Made by a program: the position numbers and the translations under genes
Source: Paulinella micropora
Taxonomy: Eukaryota > Cercozoa > Imbricatea > Euglyphida
Assembly: GCA_009731375.1 (NCBI GenBank)
Contig: BJOX01000335.1
Location: forward strand, 367,018-431,017
Direction of reading: 5' to 3'
Length of the DNA stretch: 64,000 bases
Notes under the pieces: model-generated
The model's database searches: none
What the model was told of the DNA's origin: nothing
Seen by the model: the letters and a program-made list of their open reading frames with translations, nothing else
Shown here: piece after piece, positions 44,796 to 57,327 of the stretch
How the letters are laid out: every line of letters begins with the position of its first letter
Numbering within the stretch: the stretch's first letter is position 1

Positions 44796-45848
44796 CTAAG
44801 TTCTGGGTCGGCGGTAGGCCGGTCGGGGCAGGCTAGGCTCGCTCCGCACGCGTCTCGGACCGCGCCTAGGCAGTGTGCTTCGGGGTACATTTCTCCGAGC
44901 CGGAATACCCGTAGTCCATCTCTGGACCGGGTTTTCCCAGCCATGGATCATGGCCTGTCGCATACGCTGCTGTTGTGCTTGGTATTGAGAGCGTATGTGC
45001 TTGCGTTCACCTTGTGACAGTCCGAAGGTACCGTCTACCTTGGCGGTCGTAGCTACTTCATGATATTGCCATGTGCGTACCTTATGGGCTTTGCCGCGGC
45101 TGCCTCGTTTACTCCGCTCCTTGTTCTTATTCTTATCCTCCGTCTTCTGCTGCTTATCTGTCGTCCGGCTACCCGATGTTGCGCTCGGGGCTGGAGCAGA
45201 GCTGGAGGACGAAGATGAAGAAGAAGATGAGGAAGAGGAGGATGAGGAGCCGTCTTTGTAGTCGTCGTCGTGACTACGTCGTCGTCGTCGGTCGGGCTGG
45301 CAGCTTGTCTTGGGCTTTTTGTATTTCCTGCCTATCCGCTTGCTGGAACGACCTCTGCCGGTATCCGCATCTTCGTCGGCGGGCGGAGAGTCTTCTCTTT
45401 CATCCTTGCCGCTACGTGCTTGACGTTCGTATTCCTCTTTCTCTTCCTTATCCTCATCACGCGCTCTACTGTATTCCAATCGCTGCTGTGACCTCGAATC
45501 AGCAGATGAGAGGCCGCGTGGATTCGAGCGGGATGAAATGCGCGGAGAGAAGGAGATGCGGTCAGACAGAGACTCTTCCTCCAGCTTACTCCGAGAGGCG
45601 CGTGAGAAAGGGATCTGAAATCCCCAGAGGCGTCGCGTCGGCTGAAGAGATCTAGGACCTGTGATTGTAAATCGTATAGCATGCGCTCCTTCCACGGCTG
45701 ACACCGCGGAAGGAAGTGTGGGAGGACCCTGTGAGGAAGATGCTGACGATGCTGACGATGATGACGATGATGACGATGATGACGATGATGACGATGATGA
45801 CGATGATGACGATAATGAAAAATATGTCGTTGTTGGCGATGATGGCAA
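44796..45848 (-). pseudogene. Ser/Lys/Arg-rich Gag-like region
   Basis: The frame begins with a poly-Ser run encoded by a (CGATGA)-type repeat (45740-45830). A charged region (KSCQP-like, RRRRSHDDD) and a second poly-Ser run (45190-45250) follow. The last part (SQYQAQQQRMRQAMIHGWE) is helical and reaches the copia LTR. It resembles disordered Gag tails, and no specific domain is seen. Confidence 0.45.
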
Positions 45849-45938
45849 GTATGTCGATGGTGCTTGCGATAATGATGTGGGGGCAGCCGGTGAAAAGGGC
45901 GAAGGGGTGGGATCCTGCCGAGCTCTAAGTTTCCATCG

Positions 45939-48224
45939 TTAGTCCAAATTCTTGGAGAGCGTGATGACTGGATAGGTCGTCTCCGGCCTTCCAGTCACCG
46001 GAGCGGGGGGAAGTTGCCCGTTCATGGAAAACATGTCCGCGTCCTGCTGAAGGATGACGTTTTGGAGCATCGCAAACTCAAGACGGCAATGTGTGTTCCA
46101 GGAAGAGACTGACTCCCAACCAGGATCAACGGGGACTAGCGGAAGGTTTAGATAGGCCGCTATATCACGTGGATCCCGGAGGTCTACCAGAGTGCCAAGG
46201 TCGAGGCGAGATCGAGGCGCACGATGTTTGGTATCGTTTTTTTGATATCCATTTCGTCCTGTATGAATGGGACACCGTAGGGGTAGCCCTCGGGACGCAG
46301 TGCCCTCGAATACGGATTCAAGATGTCTGCAAGACAAGGTGAATACGTGCTTGGGTGCACTACGACCTGGGTTTCCTCGTAAGCCGGCGTGTTGAGCATA
46401 TGCTGCAGTGCCCGCACCTCTGTCTGCACCTGTATGAAAAAGGGGACATTCGCTATGGTTGTACAGTACCACTTCTGTTCGTGTGCCGAAGGAGGCAGGT
46501 TCTGAAGAAGATAGTCCTGTACTGGGGCTAAAGTGTCTATACCCGTGGTCCATCGCGCTTCCATAAATAAGGAAGGTTGATTTAACAGGTTCAGCTTTTG
46601 CTCCAGTATTTCTCTGTCCGGGCTATCAGTGAAGAGGCGCGCGAGTATGCCTTTTTTGGGACTTACATCCCACTGGTCTGTCGGGAGGATGGGATGATGT
46701 TTGTCCGTTAACATGTCCATGTTTGCGAAATAGTTTGCCGGCAGATCTGCGAAAAAGGAGAAAGTCAGGCGCAAAAATCCGATAGACCGCTTGATATCAT
46801 ATGGGTGTGTGCAGTATCTTATGGCAGAATTCGATGGCAATCGAAAAAGATAGTAGCGACATGCAAACCACTGCCATAAGTGCTCAAAGGCAAAATGGTA
46901 TCGTACGAAAATAGGGCAGCCGAGATAGTCTTCATCATGCCGTCCTATGCTCCCCCTTGATCGTACCGGTTCCACCGATACAGTGTGGGACCATGGAAAT
47001 GGGACTACGTGGTTCATAATCTGCTGAGACACACTCTGTCCCCCATGTCACGGGTAGAGTCCTGATAGGTGGCCTATGAAACCATATGGCCGTTCGTGCG
47101 AGTATGATATGTAATGCCTGAAAAGCTGGGTATCGGATATCGGGTCTTCCTGGTCCAACCCATAAGCCAGAATTGAGGCCAATTAAGCTCTGGATCGTCC
47201 CCAAACCGGCGGATGGTGAAACATCGTCAGTGGGTTCCGATTCATAACCATGGCCGGCAATACCAACTTGAGAGGGAGACCGTTCAGCAACTTACTGATA
47301 TGTTTCGGGGTACGGTTCGTTTCGACCTACTGGATGTTGCAGCGGTGAGTTACCGCAGGGTTTTTGACAAAGCGATCGTGATGCGCATCCACTTCGGTGC
47401 GTCTTTCGATGCACATCCAATCATCCTGGGGGTTGGTTTGTATGGGGGCTGGTCCTTGCAAGCAAGGAATAAAAACGATGCATTCCGACAGGAGGACATC
47501 CTCGGGCTGGGAAAGGCCCGAGCCACGCTCGTGATGACAGAGGTTCATGGTTTTCATAGCGAGACCTGCAAAGGTATGAACGACTTGACAGTCGATGTAA
47601 CCTGGGCCAATGTAAGGCGCGATATATCCCTTGTTGTCGAGGAATATACGGTCTCTTTGGTTGACTTGCGCCATGATTTCTGGCAACTGGCGTAGGGATA
47701 TCCGAGCCCACGCCTTAGCCTGTTGGACTCTAGGTGCTACGTATGCTACTGATCTAATCAGCTGGCTCGGGTATAAGCGTGTGGCTACGTAACTATGTTG
47801 GTGCATGTCCTCATATCTTGTCAATTGACGGAGCTGTGAGAAGCACCGATCTAGATGTATGTTGCCGCCATGAAGCGGGATTTCATACCCACCGTCCTCG
47901 CGGATCTCGAGTCGGTGTCGCACTATCGTGATATTGCCTGGATTGTCAAAAGACGGGTCCTCGTAGATCCCATGGACCCGGATGAGGTAAGGCAGGTAAT
48001 AGTAGCAACGATGGTTGAATTTAATGTGCTGACCGAAATGGTCGAGATCTTCCCAATAGGGCGGAGGCGGACAATCGGGATTTGAATAATGAACAGTGAC
48101 TTCCTGTCATTATAAACGTCCTTCAAAACTGCACCTCCTACTTGCGGGACAGCTGGTATGCTCTTGCCTTCACGGTGCATATCTCTCTCGAACCCGACGT
48201 GTGTGCGGGTAACCATGCGTGGTC
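45939..48224 (-). pseudogene. Unknown globular coding region inside element
   Basis: Frames at 47923-47327, 47204-46935, 47032-46184 and 46300-45939 each have normal globular composition (for example EIMAQVNQRDRIFLDNKGYI; FADLPANYFANMDMLTDKH; LAYLNLP-like text near 46150). They appear to be one protein of about 700 residues broken by several frameshifts and stops. I recognise no family: it is not RT, RNase H, integrase or protease. Its place between a retropepsin and the pol half of B makes it either an extra gene carried by the element or the capsid of a second element. Confidence 0.45.
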
Positions 48225-49583
48225 CTACTGGGTGCATGATGCTATTTCGACCCGGGGTTGATAGACCCGCTCTCCGTGGAGTTGTAGGTCTCCCTGGTCG
48301 AGTTGTCTCATGCCAGTATCCGTTATAGCGCGGCCTCGGACCGCTATGAGCTGAAGGTTAGTCAGATTCGAATCTCCTTGTGGGAAGGTTCGAGCTGCGC
48401 TAGGGGAGATTGATCCATAGCGGCAGGACATGAGAGAAAACCGCAACGATCGCTGTGATCCCTGTGTCCAAAATTGTGGCAATCCTGGTATAGGAGATTG
48501 CTGGGCTAAGGGTGGAAATGATCGCGGCAAGGAGGACGATGAGGAGCTAGCTTTCGATAGGGGTACAGGCGTAGCGGTTTGGCGCGCCGGTGTCCCTGAC
48601 GACGACGTCGCCGCCGGGGGCGTGCCATCTATCACTATAAGCTCCCTTTCCAACCGAGTCGGTCTTGGAGGAGAAATTAGTGCGTTAGGAGACGTGACGT
48701 TCGAGAGAGCGGGCGATGTAACGCTAGCACCTGGTTGCGCCTTAGCGCCGGGGGGAAACGGTGACGTGACGTTCGACAAAGCGGGCGAGTAAGCGGGAGT
48801 TGTCGGTGAGAAAGTAGGTTCTATGGGAGACTTCCTGGGTCCTAACCGGCTAGGCGTATCGGCCGATCCGGGCTTGCGCGCCCACTCGCTAGGAGACGCG
48901 ATGGAGGGAGTGGGTGATGGTCCTCCGGGAGTCTCGTGTGAGGCTTGCGTGGCCCGGTGATCTTGCCCCGAGCTCGAAGAACTCAAGCTTGAGCTTGAAG
49001 CGGTGGCTCCTTCAAGATCAGCCTGGGCTGGCGTCGCCGTCTCACTGGTGGTCCCTGACGAGTCACATCCTCCTCCTCGCGTATTGGGGAAGACCGTGAT
49101 CGGAAAAGCCGAGACCGGTGTACGGTCCAGTCGGGCCGCTTTGGTCCGAGATCGTGTCTGTCGCGGTGTGGGGGATGTACGGTCAGTACTGTCCTCCTGC
49201 TTCTACTCCGTCTCGTCTGTCTTCTCTTCGCTTTCTTCTTTCTCTTCCTGTTCCTCTTCATCATCACTCCCGTCAGTGGTGATCGCCACCAAAGGGAGGA
49301 GACTAAAAGGACTTTCCTTAAGGTCTTGCTTTTGGGCTTCCTCCTCGTTATCATCCGAGGGGAGGTCCATCAGCGTGACCACCTGGTGACAGGGACCATC
49401 TCTTGGGATTGTCCTGCTTCGCAAAACCTGATTGACAGTCTCGCTGGGCTGTCGGGGCGGGGTCAGGATCTCAAACTCATCCAAGAGGATTTGTTCTTCC
49501 TCCGCCCGTGTCGGCACGGCCGGCCACTGTTGGCCAGCTGCCATACGGGTGAAAATGGCATCCGTGGATATGTTGTTCTGCAT
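48225..49583 (-). pseudogene. Acidic and Ser/Pro-rich region of unknown role
   Basis: The phase starting at 49583 runs 126 codons through an acidic stretch to a TAG at 49203, then stays open in the same phase to 48225. Composition is Ser, Pro and Thr rich with two imperfect repeats of PALSNVTSP. It ends with a compact piece (QLIAVRGRAITDTGMRQL). It looks disordered and no domain is recognised. Confidence 0.5.
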
Positions 49584-50632
49584 GATAAGGCAGTGCCAAG
49601 TAGAATATCCGCTCCCGGGGAAACATGCTGGGAGGTGTAGAGGTAAATCTCATCCCGGCCTCTTGTAGGGAGGACTTGGATGTAGAGACGTATGCCTCTG
49701 ACCATAGTTATGATCCCTTGAGCCGTGCGGGCTGTCAGGATGGGCAAATCCATTTCAGTTAGGCCCATCTTGGAGGACAAGCGTGGGTGGATCAGCCCCA
49801 AGGTATTACATCCAGTGTCAACTATGACAAAGATGTCGATAGCCTTGTCGGCGGTCTGATCCAGTCCGGCAATAGCCAGGACCCGTCCTTGGAGGACATT
49901 TGCCTTACGAGGTCGTACGGGAGCGACATAACGGCATTCAAGAGCCGTGTCAGTCCCGTCGTCCAATATATTATGGGTGCTTACCTGGCTAGGGTCGTCT
50001 ACCGTCGCTTGAGCCGCCATCACCGCCGCCATAGGGGCATCCTTGCGTTTCTTGCGGTCCTTTCCGCGTCGATCCTTCTGTCCGGGGCCAGCGCGTTGCT
50101 TCCCGGCCCGCGGGGGGCACCAATGCGAGTTGAGCCCCTTCTCCAGATCGCGCGTGCGTGTCCTACAGACTTCGAGTGAATGATTTGGTTTGTCGACCTT
50201 GCCGAAGTGTTGACAGTAGGCGCAGGGCTCGGAGCTCTTGTTGTGCGGCGTGCGGTTCTCCTTGGCGGGGTCCTTCGTCCACTGGGCCGGCTTGGCGATC
50301 TTGATCGCGTTGGCCCCAGAAAAGCGTGTAGTCTTGGTTGTACGCCCGCCTGACGAACTCAAAGGCGAAGAGCCCTTGCGTTGGTCCGGGCCCGGGCCAG
50401 ACTTCGGCTTGTTCTGCTGATGGGACGATGGAGCTTGCCTCGCCACGACCTGCAGCTGACTACCCGAGGGGATGTCGCGGGGCCACTTGGTTCTTGGCTT
50501 CCTCGTGCTCTCCTTGACCCTCTCCTTACGAGGAGGGCGTCGGCCGTAGTCGGATTCCGGTGCAGTCAGGATCATCTTGGGGTCCCAATCCGTCAAGGTA
50601 CGCGGGTTAGCCTTCAGGATGAGGTACCTCAT
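49463..50632 (-). pseudogene. Gag C-terminus with CCHC and retropepsin
   Basis: A basic, Pro-rich N-terminal part is followed by CAYCQHFGKVDKPNHSLEVC, a C-x2-C-x10-H-x4-C zinc motif. A further basic linker leads to a retropepsin with IVDTGCNTLGLIHPRL (catalytic DTG) and GADILLG (second conserved motif). After ILLG the open frame diverges, and the likely continuation (QNNISTDAIFTRMAAGQQW) lies in another phase, so a frameshift is present near 49600. The upstream end is cut by (ATT)n and a truncated SINE. Confidence 0.75.
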
Positions 50633-50640
50633 CTCTTCTG

Positions 50641-50642
50641 AC

Positions 50643-50674
<32 letters not shown>

Positions 50675-50840
50675 TGGGCCCTGTCGCCAGTTCGATTCCC
50701 TTCGGTGCCACCAGTATCTTCATTGAACATACCGGTCCGTCTGGAAGTGTTGGAACTGCCCTTGCGGGGGTGTCATTAGAGCCTATCGTCAATTCTTCGC
50801 ACTCCCCTCACGGGTGAGACGATGGAGGCGCATGTGCAGA
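50641..50840 (+). mobile_element. SINE copy 3, 5'-truncated
   Basis: (ATT)n at 50643-50673, then SINE sequence from CTGGGCCC through the B box (AGTTCGATTCC), tail region and GCGCATGTGCAGA, where a 494-N gap (50841-51334) begins. The A box is missing. Confidence 0.85.
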
Positions 50841-51334
50841 NNNNNNNNNNNNNNNNNNNNNNNNNNNNNNNNNNNNNNNNNNNNNNNNNNNNNNNNNNNN
50901 NNNNNNNNNNNNNNNNNNNNNNNNNNNNNNNNNNNNNNNNNNNNNNNNNNNNNNNNNNNNNNNNNNNNNNNNNNNNNNNNNNNNNNNNNNNNNNNNNNNN
51001 NNNNNNNNNNNNNNNNNNNNNNNNNNNNNNNNNNNNNNNNNNNNNNNNNNNNNNNNNNNNNNNNNNNNNNNNNNNNNNNNNNNNNNNNNNNNNNNNNNNN
51101 NNNNNNNNNNNNNNNNNNNNNNNNNNNNNNNNNNNNNNNNNNNNNNNNNNNNNNNNNNNNNNNNNNNNNNNNNNNNNNNNNNNNNNNNNNNNNNNNNNNN
51201 NNNNNNNNNNNNNNNNNNNNNNNNNNNNNNNNNNNNNNNNNNNNNNNNNNNNNNNNNNNNNNNNNNNNNNNNNNNNNNNNNNNNNNNNNNNNNNNNNNNN
51301 NNNNNNNNNNNNNNNNNNNNNNNNNNNNNNNNNN
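50841..51334. other. Assembly gap, 494 N
   Basis: N run between SINE copies 3 and 4; both flanks are the same repeat, so the gap is probably a collapsed repeat. Confidence 0.95.
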
Positions 51335-51487
51335 CCAGTACTTTCATTGAACATACCGGTCCGCCTGGAAGTGTTGGAACTGCCCTTGCGGGGGTGTCAT
51401 TAGAGCCTATCGCCAATTCTTCGTACTCCCCTCACGGGTGAGACGATGGAGGCGCATGTGCAGATTTGCATCAGCCATTGACAGAGA
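51335..51487 (+). mobile_element. SINE copy 4, partial
   Basis: Begins inside the element (CCAGTACTTTCATTGAACAT) after the gap and runs to CAGCCATTGACAGAGA, where a 10-N gap (51488-51497) follows. Confidence 0.85.
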
Positions 51488-51497
51488 NNNNNNNNNN

Positions 51498-51590
51498 ATT
51501 AACATTAATATTACTATGACTATGACTATGACTATGACTATTACTATGTATTACTGTGCCTATTACTATTACTATTACTATTACTATTAC

Positions 51591-51648
<58 letters not shown>

Positions 51649-51650
51649 TT
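51498..51650. repeat. (ATT)n-type microsatellite with ACT variants
   Basis: Mixed ATTACT and GACTAT units followed by pure (ATT)n, ending at SINE copy 5. Confidence 0.9.
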
Positions 51651-51881
51651 GGACACCGTGATAGCCCAGTGGTCAAGTTCTACCATCTGGGCCCTGTCGC
51701 CAGTTCGATTCCCGTCGGTGCCACCAGTATTTTCATTGAACATACCGGTCCGTCTGGAAGTGTTGGAACTGCCCTTGCGGGGGTGTCATTAGAGCCTATC
51801 GTCAATTCTTCGTACTCCCCTCACGGGTGAGACGATGGAGGCGCATGTGCAGAAATGCATCAGCCATTGACAGAGAAGCAC

Positions 51882-51882
<1 letters not shown>
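51651..51882 (+). mobile_element. SINE copy 5, full length (232 bp)
   Basis: Complete element: A box TAGCCCAGTGG at 51662-51672, B box AGTTCGATTCC about 40 bases later, a tRNA-like CGGTGCCACCA, then a non-tRNA body ending CAGAGAAGCACT. It is flanked by (ATT)n on both sides. It cannot fold as a functional tRNA: the acceptor side is offset by three bases and the T stem is poor. It is therefore a tRNA-derived SINE, copied by a reverse transcriptase in trans. Confidence 0.9.
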
Positions 51883-51913
<31 letters not shown>

Positions 51914-52404
51914 GCATTTCTTATGCTTTGACTGGAGATTATCCTTATTATTGTTTTTACATTATCACTTCGCAAATGACATTATCACTTTTTTCTTTTT
52001 GACTATTTTTATTATATTATCACAAAAAATGTGACTGTTGTCACAAAAATTGTAATTTTGTGTTTTGTGATTATGTCACAAAGATTGTGATTATATCACA
52101 AAAGCTATGGTTGGCCCTCCTTAAGAAAGTGATAATATCACAAGAAGGGTGACTATGTCATTAATTTATAAATGATAAAGTCACAAAGAAAGTGATATTG
52201 TCACATATTTTGTGACATAATCACAGTATCACTCCGGTCCCCTATCCCTCCGGTCCCTCCGGTCTCCCGGCTCCAAGTAATATTAATATTCAAGTCCTAA
52301 AGTAATTTAATGAACACTTTAACGCAGCGATTCAAATAAATATACAATGTTGTTATGTTACAGTAATAAAGAAGAAACTTAGCGAAATATTAATAAACTT
52401 GAAG
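51883..52404. repeat. AT-rich non-coding DNA with GTGAT/ATCAC motifs
   Basis: Between 51975 and 52230 there are many short units such as TCACAAA, GTGATAATATCAC and GTGACATAATCAC, forming imperfect palindromes. The same motif reappears at 53690-53800, 54905-55010, 56524-56629 and 58078-58110. No gene is seen here. Confidence 0.7.
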
Positions 52405-53816
52405 CTATTTCAAATCGAAACTTAGCTGCCTGTTGTGTTTGCGCCCAAGTTCCACAATCCTGTTCGAACTATCTCGGGTCAGCCTTCTACCCTCCTTGCT
52501 GTATGGCTCACTTCCGCCGTCGAATACTCTCTCACCTTCCATTAAATCTTTCTCAGTAATTACTCCAGTGTACTCGCTACAACTCTCATGCCTGGCTGTG
52601 AAAATAATTCTAGGATGCCCATTTCTGAAATCTACATTTGACAGAAAAGCAGGATAAAGCAAAGTGGATTTGCTGGCATTGTTCCCTGCCTAACATGTGG
52701 AGACCCAAAAATGCACATTGTGTTTTACACACATTTCCTCACGCTCAAACTGTGACAAAGACTGCAAACCTAGGTACCTAACTAAGTACATATTGCACCA
52801 TTCCTTGTCATGTGACATTGGCAAGCACCAAAGCTGCCCAAGCACCAATTGCCAGCTCCATACCTGACTCACAACCTCAACCTGTACCCTGCACCAAGCA
52901 AACAACATTACATTATCACAGTGCAGTGCATCATGTTTACATTATCTCATGAAACATGTAGTGATTACCTACTTGTCTTCCTCTTCTACTACCTCGACTT
53001 CATCTTCATCTTCCTCCGACGGATCCGCTCCATTGTCTGACAGGGGCTCCTCTTCCGCAATACCTTCCAAGTCGGAATGTTTTCCAAGGTCCCCCACCAG
53101 TCAGGAGGGGCCGCAGAAAGATCAGCCTGCTTCTTGTGTAGATAGTCCGTCACATCGTAGTACTGCAGCAAGCGCTGGGGCTGCGTACCTTCGGGCGGAC
53201 GAATAGCTTTAGCTAGAGATACTCCCTCAACAAAAAGTTTTCCGCCCACATGGTCTGAACCATCGAAATAATTCGAAAAAGTTTTGCTCTTCAACCCGAA
53301 GAAACGAAAAGTTTTTTAACCTGCGGATCCTGCCTAACTTCCAACGCCTCCGTGACAACATAGTTGCCAGGAATGACGTGGTCGCATATCGTTCCCCGGG
53401 GCGCGCCCAGCACGCGCATCTTCATGGCAGCACGCTCACCTTCCTCACCCTTCCACGCAAAGTACAAAACTCTGCCTTTCTGCAGGGACTGAAACTCACT
53501 CAGAACTCCGTCCTCGTTCACTAATTGCGTGAGACCATTGACGTTGGTTTGCCAATACAAGCCCGGCCACTCGCTCTGTGTGCGTTGGTTCTCGCCGGCT
53601 TTCGAGGGTGACGCAGATGGCTACAGAACAACAACAAGAAAGAAAGAGAGAGCAATGCCCTTCGTCCTGGCAACAATGTCACTAATTTTGTGATGATGTC
53701 ACATATTAAGTGATATTGTGGCCTGCTGCAGCATTATCAATCATTATGTGATAAATTGTCACTATGTACGTGATTATGTCAGAAATTATGTGATTATGTG
53801 TCGTGCTTTAGCCGTC

Positions 53817-53868
<52 letters not shown>

Positions 53869-54145
53869 CGTACGAAATTGTTACAAAATGTGTGACATTG
53901 TGTCGATACGAGAGAGAGAGAGAGAGGGGGGGGGGGGGCGGATTGCGCGGGTGACTGCGAAGCACTTCCCTCCTCCTCGTGCTTGGAGTCTGCCTTGCCT
54001 GTCTCCTCCTGCTCGTGCGAGCAGTTGCTGCAAATAGCGGTACCAATCCGCAAGGGCTGATTGCACGCTACACCTTGGCAGACGAAGTGCTTGTCCATGT
54101 CCAGGTCCTCGGCTGGGCAGCAAACAAACACCAATTGCAACGCAT

Positions 54146-54184
<39 letters not shown>

Positions 54185-54603
54185 AGACCGTTGTCGTCCC
54201 AGTGGCGGTACATTCCGCAATTGCAGCAGAACTTCTGGGACAACGCCCTCTGGCCACGGCACCGCTGACAGCGCCAGATTACCCTCTTCGCTGACATCCG
54301 CCTCACCGCCTTGCTGCTTACCTTGTTGGGCTTGCTCAACGCAAGCGCCTTGGCCTTGGCCAGGGCCGGGGCTGGGACAACGTACGCTTCGCTGAGGGGA
54401 CCCAGGTGGTGATGCCGGTGCCGCCCGGTGGTCAGGTCCTTTCGCTGGCATGGTGCTCCGGAAGTCCTTAAGAAGGGCACTCAGAGTCGGCAGCATGGAC
54501 TCCCAGGTATGCTCCATCTCGAAAGCTGTACAACAGGCACGCAATCACTACTTACGACACCAAACAAACACACACACACACACACTATAGATAGACAGCA
54601 AGG

Positions 54604-54639
<36 letters not shown>

Positions 54640-55764
54640 GATGAACAATAGAGACTGAGACCAAACGGTACGGTGGGGAAGTTCTCCACCGTCATGTACT
54701 GCATTACGGCGAGCATGTACTGTCGCACGTTCTTGTAGCTCTTGTCAGAGAGCCAAAATTTTATAGAGGGGATATCTGCTCTGGTGGCACCCAGAAAACC
54801 AGGGAAGAAACTTCTCTTCATGAAATGGCACAGTAAGTCCTTCTTCTCCCTCTCGGTGGAAGATAATTCCCTGTAGAGGGAAGGAATTAGGGTCAATGCC
54901 ACAAAATAAGTGATAATATCACAAAGTATGTGACTATGTCACATACTGCAAGCTTGGTACTACATATAGTCACCTATTACGTGATATTATCACAAAATGT
55001 GTGACAATGTGTCCATAGTATACTCAGCAAGGGTACCTGCATGCACACAAGCACAAGAACAAGAACAAAAACAAGGACAACAAGAACAACTTCTCTTTCT
55101 CTTCCTCTTCCTCTTTCTTTTTCTTCTTCTCTTTCTCTTCTTCTTCCTCTTTCTTTTTCCTCTTCTCGTCCTCTTTCTCTTTCTCTTTCTTGTTCTCTTC
55201 CTTTTTCTCTTTCTCCTTCTCCTTCTCTTTCTCTTTCTCTTTCTCCTTCTCTTTCTCCTTCTCTTGCTCTTTCTCTTTCTCTTTCTCTTTCTCTTTCTTG
55301 TTCTCTTCCTCTTCCTCTTTCTCCTTCTTTTTCTCTTTCTCCTTCTCCTTCTGCTTCTCTTTCTCCTTCTCTTTCTCTTTCTCTTTCTCTTTCTCCTTCT
55401 CTCTTTCTCCTTCTCCATCTCTTTCTCTTCCTATTCCTCTTTCTCTTCCTATTTCTCTTTCTCTTCCTATTTCTCTTTCTCTTTCTCCTTCTCCTTCTCT
55501 TTCTCCTTCTCTTCCTCTTTCTCTTTCTCTTTCTTCTTCTCTTTCTCTTTCTCTTTCTCTNNNNNNNNNNTGACTGCGAAGCACTTCCCTCCTCCTCGTG
55601 CTTGGAGTCTGCCTTGCCTGTCTCCTCCTGCTCGTGCGAGCAGTTGCTGCAAATAGCGGTACCAATCCGCAAGGGCTGATTGCACGCTACACCTTGGCAG
55701 ACGAAGTGCTTGTCCATGTCCAGGTCCTCGGCTGGGCAGCAAACAAACACCAATTGCAACGCAT

Positions 55765-55803
<39 letters not shown>

Positions 55804-56222
55804 AGACCGTTGTCGTCCCAGTGGCGGTACATTCCGCAATTGCAGCAGAACTTCTGGGACAACGCCCTCTGGCCACGGCACCGCTGACAGCGCCAGATTA
55901 CCCTCTTCGCTGACATCCGCCTCACCGCCTTGCTGCTTACCTTGTTGGGCTTGCTCAACGCAAGCGCCTTGGCCTTGGCCAGGGCCGGGGCTGGGACAAC
56001 GTACGCTTCGCTGAGGGGACCCAGGTGGTGATGCCGGTGCCGCCCGGTGGTCAGGTCCTTTCGCTGGCATGGTGCTCCGGAAGTCCTTAAGAAGGGCACT
56101 CAGAGTCGGCAGCATGGACTCCCAGGTATGCTCCATCTCGAAAGCTGTACAACAGGCACGCAATCACTACTTACGACACCAAACAAACACACACACACAC
56201 ACACTATAGATAGACAGCAAGG

Positions 56223-56258
<36 letters not shown>

Positions 56259-57284
56259 GATGAACAATAGAGACTGAGACCAAACGGTACGGTGGGGAAG
56301 TTCTCCACCGTCATGTACTGCATTACGGCGAGCATGTACTGTCGCACGTTCTTGTAGCTCTTGTCAGAGAGCCAAAATTTTATAGAGGGGATATCTGCTC
56401 TGGTGGCACCCAGAAAACCAGGGAAGAAACTTCTCTTCATGAAATGGCACAGTAAGTCCTTCTTCTCCCTCTCGGTGGAAGATAATTCCCTGTAGAGGGA
56501 AGGAATTAGGGTCAATGCCACAAAATAAGTGATAATATCACAAAGTATGTGACTATGTCACATACTGCAAGCTTGGTACTACATATAGTCACCTATTACG
56601 TGATATTATCACAAAATGTGTGACAATGTGTCCATAGTATACTCAGCAAGGGTACCTGCATGCACACAAGCACAAGAACAAGAACAAAAACAAGGACAAC
56701 AAGAACAACTTCTCTTTCTCTTCCTCTTCCTCTTTCTTTTTCTTCTTCTCTTTCTCTTCTTCTTCCTCTTTCTTTTTCCTCTTCTCGTCCTCTTTCTCTT
56801 TCTCTTTCTTGTTCTCTTCCTTTTTCTCTTTCTCCTTCTCCTTCTCTTTCTCTTTCTCTTTCTCCTTCTCTTTCTCCTTCTCTTGCTCTTTCTCTTTCTC
56901 TTTCTCTTTCTCTTTCTTGTTCTCTTCCTCTTCCTCTTTCTCCTTCTTTTTCTCTTTCTCCTTCTCCTTCTGCTTCTCTTTCTCCTTCTCTTTCTCTTTC
57001 TCTTTCTCTTTCTCCTTCTCTCTTTCTCCTTCTCCATCTCTTTCTCTTCCTATTCCTCTTTCTCTTCCTATTTCTCTTTCTCTTCCTATTTCTCTTTCTC
57101 TTTCTCCTTCTCCTTCTCTTTCTCCTTCTCTTCCTCTTTCTCTTTCTCTTTCTTCTTCTCTTTCTCTTTCTCTTTCTCTTTCTCTTGCTCTGAAGATTCC
57201 TCCGCTCTTGCCTTGTCTGGCGCCTGCAAATACACGTTGGGCATGAGAGAAAGATAAAAGAGAGAGAGAGAGAGAGAAAGAGAG

Positions 57285-57327
<43 letters not shown>

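Larger units (their letters stand above)
44790..50640 (-). mobile_element. Degenerate minus-strand element, probably upstream half of B
   Basis: Reading the minus strand from 50640 down: a CCHC-type region and a full retropepsin (50632-49600), an acidic and Ser-rich stretch, about 2.3 kb of unknown globular coding sequence, and a Ser/Lys-rich region that ends at the copia LTR. The orientation fits element B on the other side of the copia insertion. However, B already shows its own retropepsin C-terminus at 36.2 kb, so two elements may be joined here. Confidence 0.55.

Noticed and set aside
44790-44944. Direct in-frame continuation from 44790 to 36372 as proof of one uninterrupted element B
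   Set aside because: The phase happens to match but a stop follows and no target duplication was found, so it is not decisive.
51651-51726. Functional tRNA gene
   Set aside because: A and B boxes are present, but the acceptor stem is offset and the T stem mispairs; the unit is repeated with a common 3' body, so it is a SINE.
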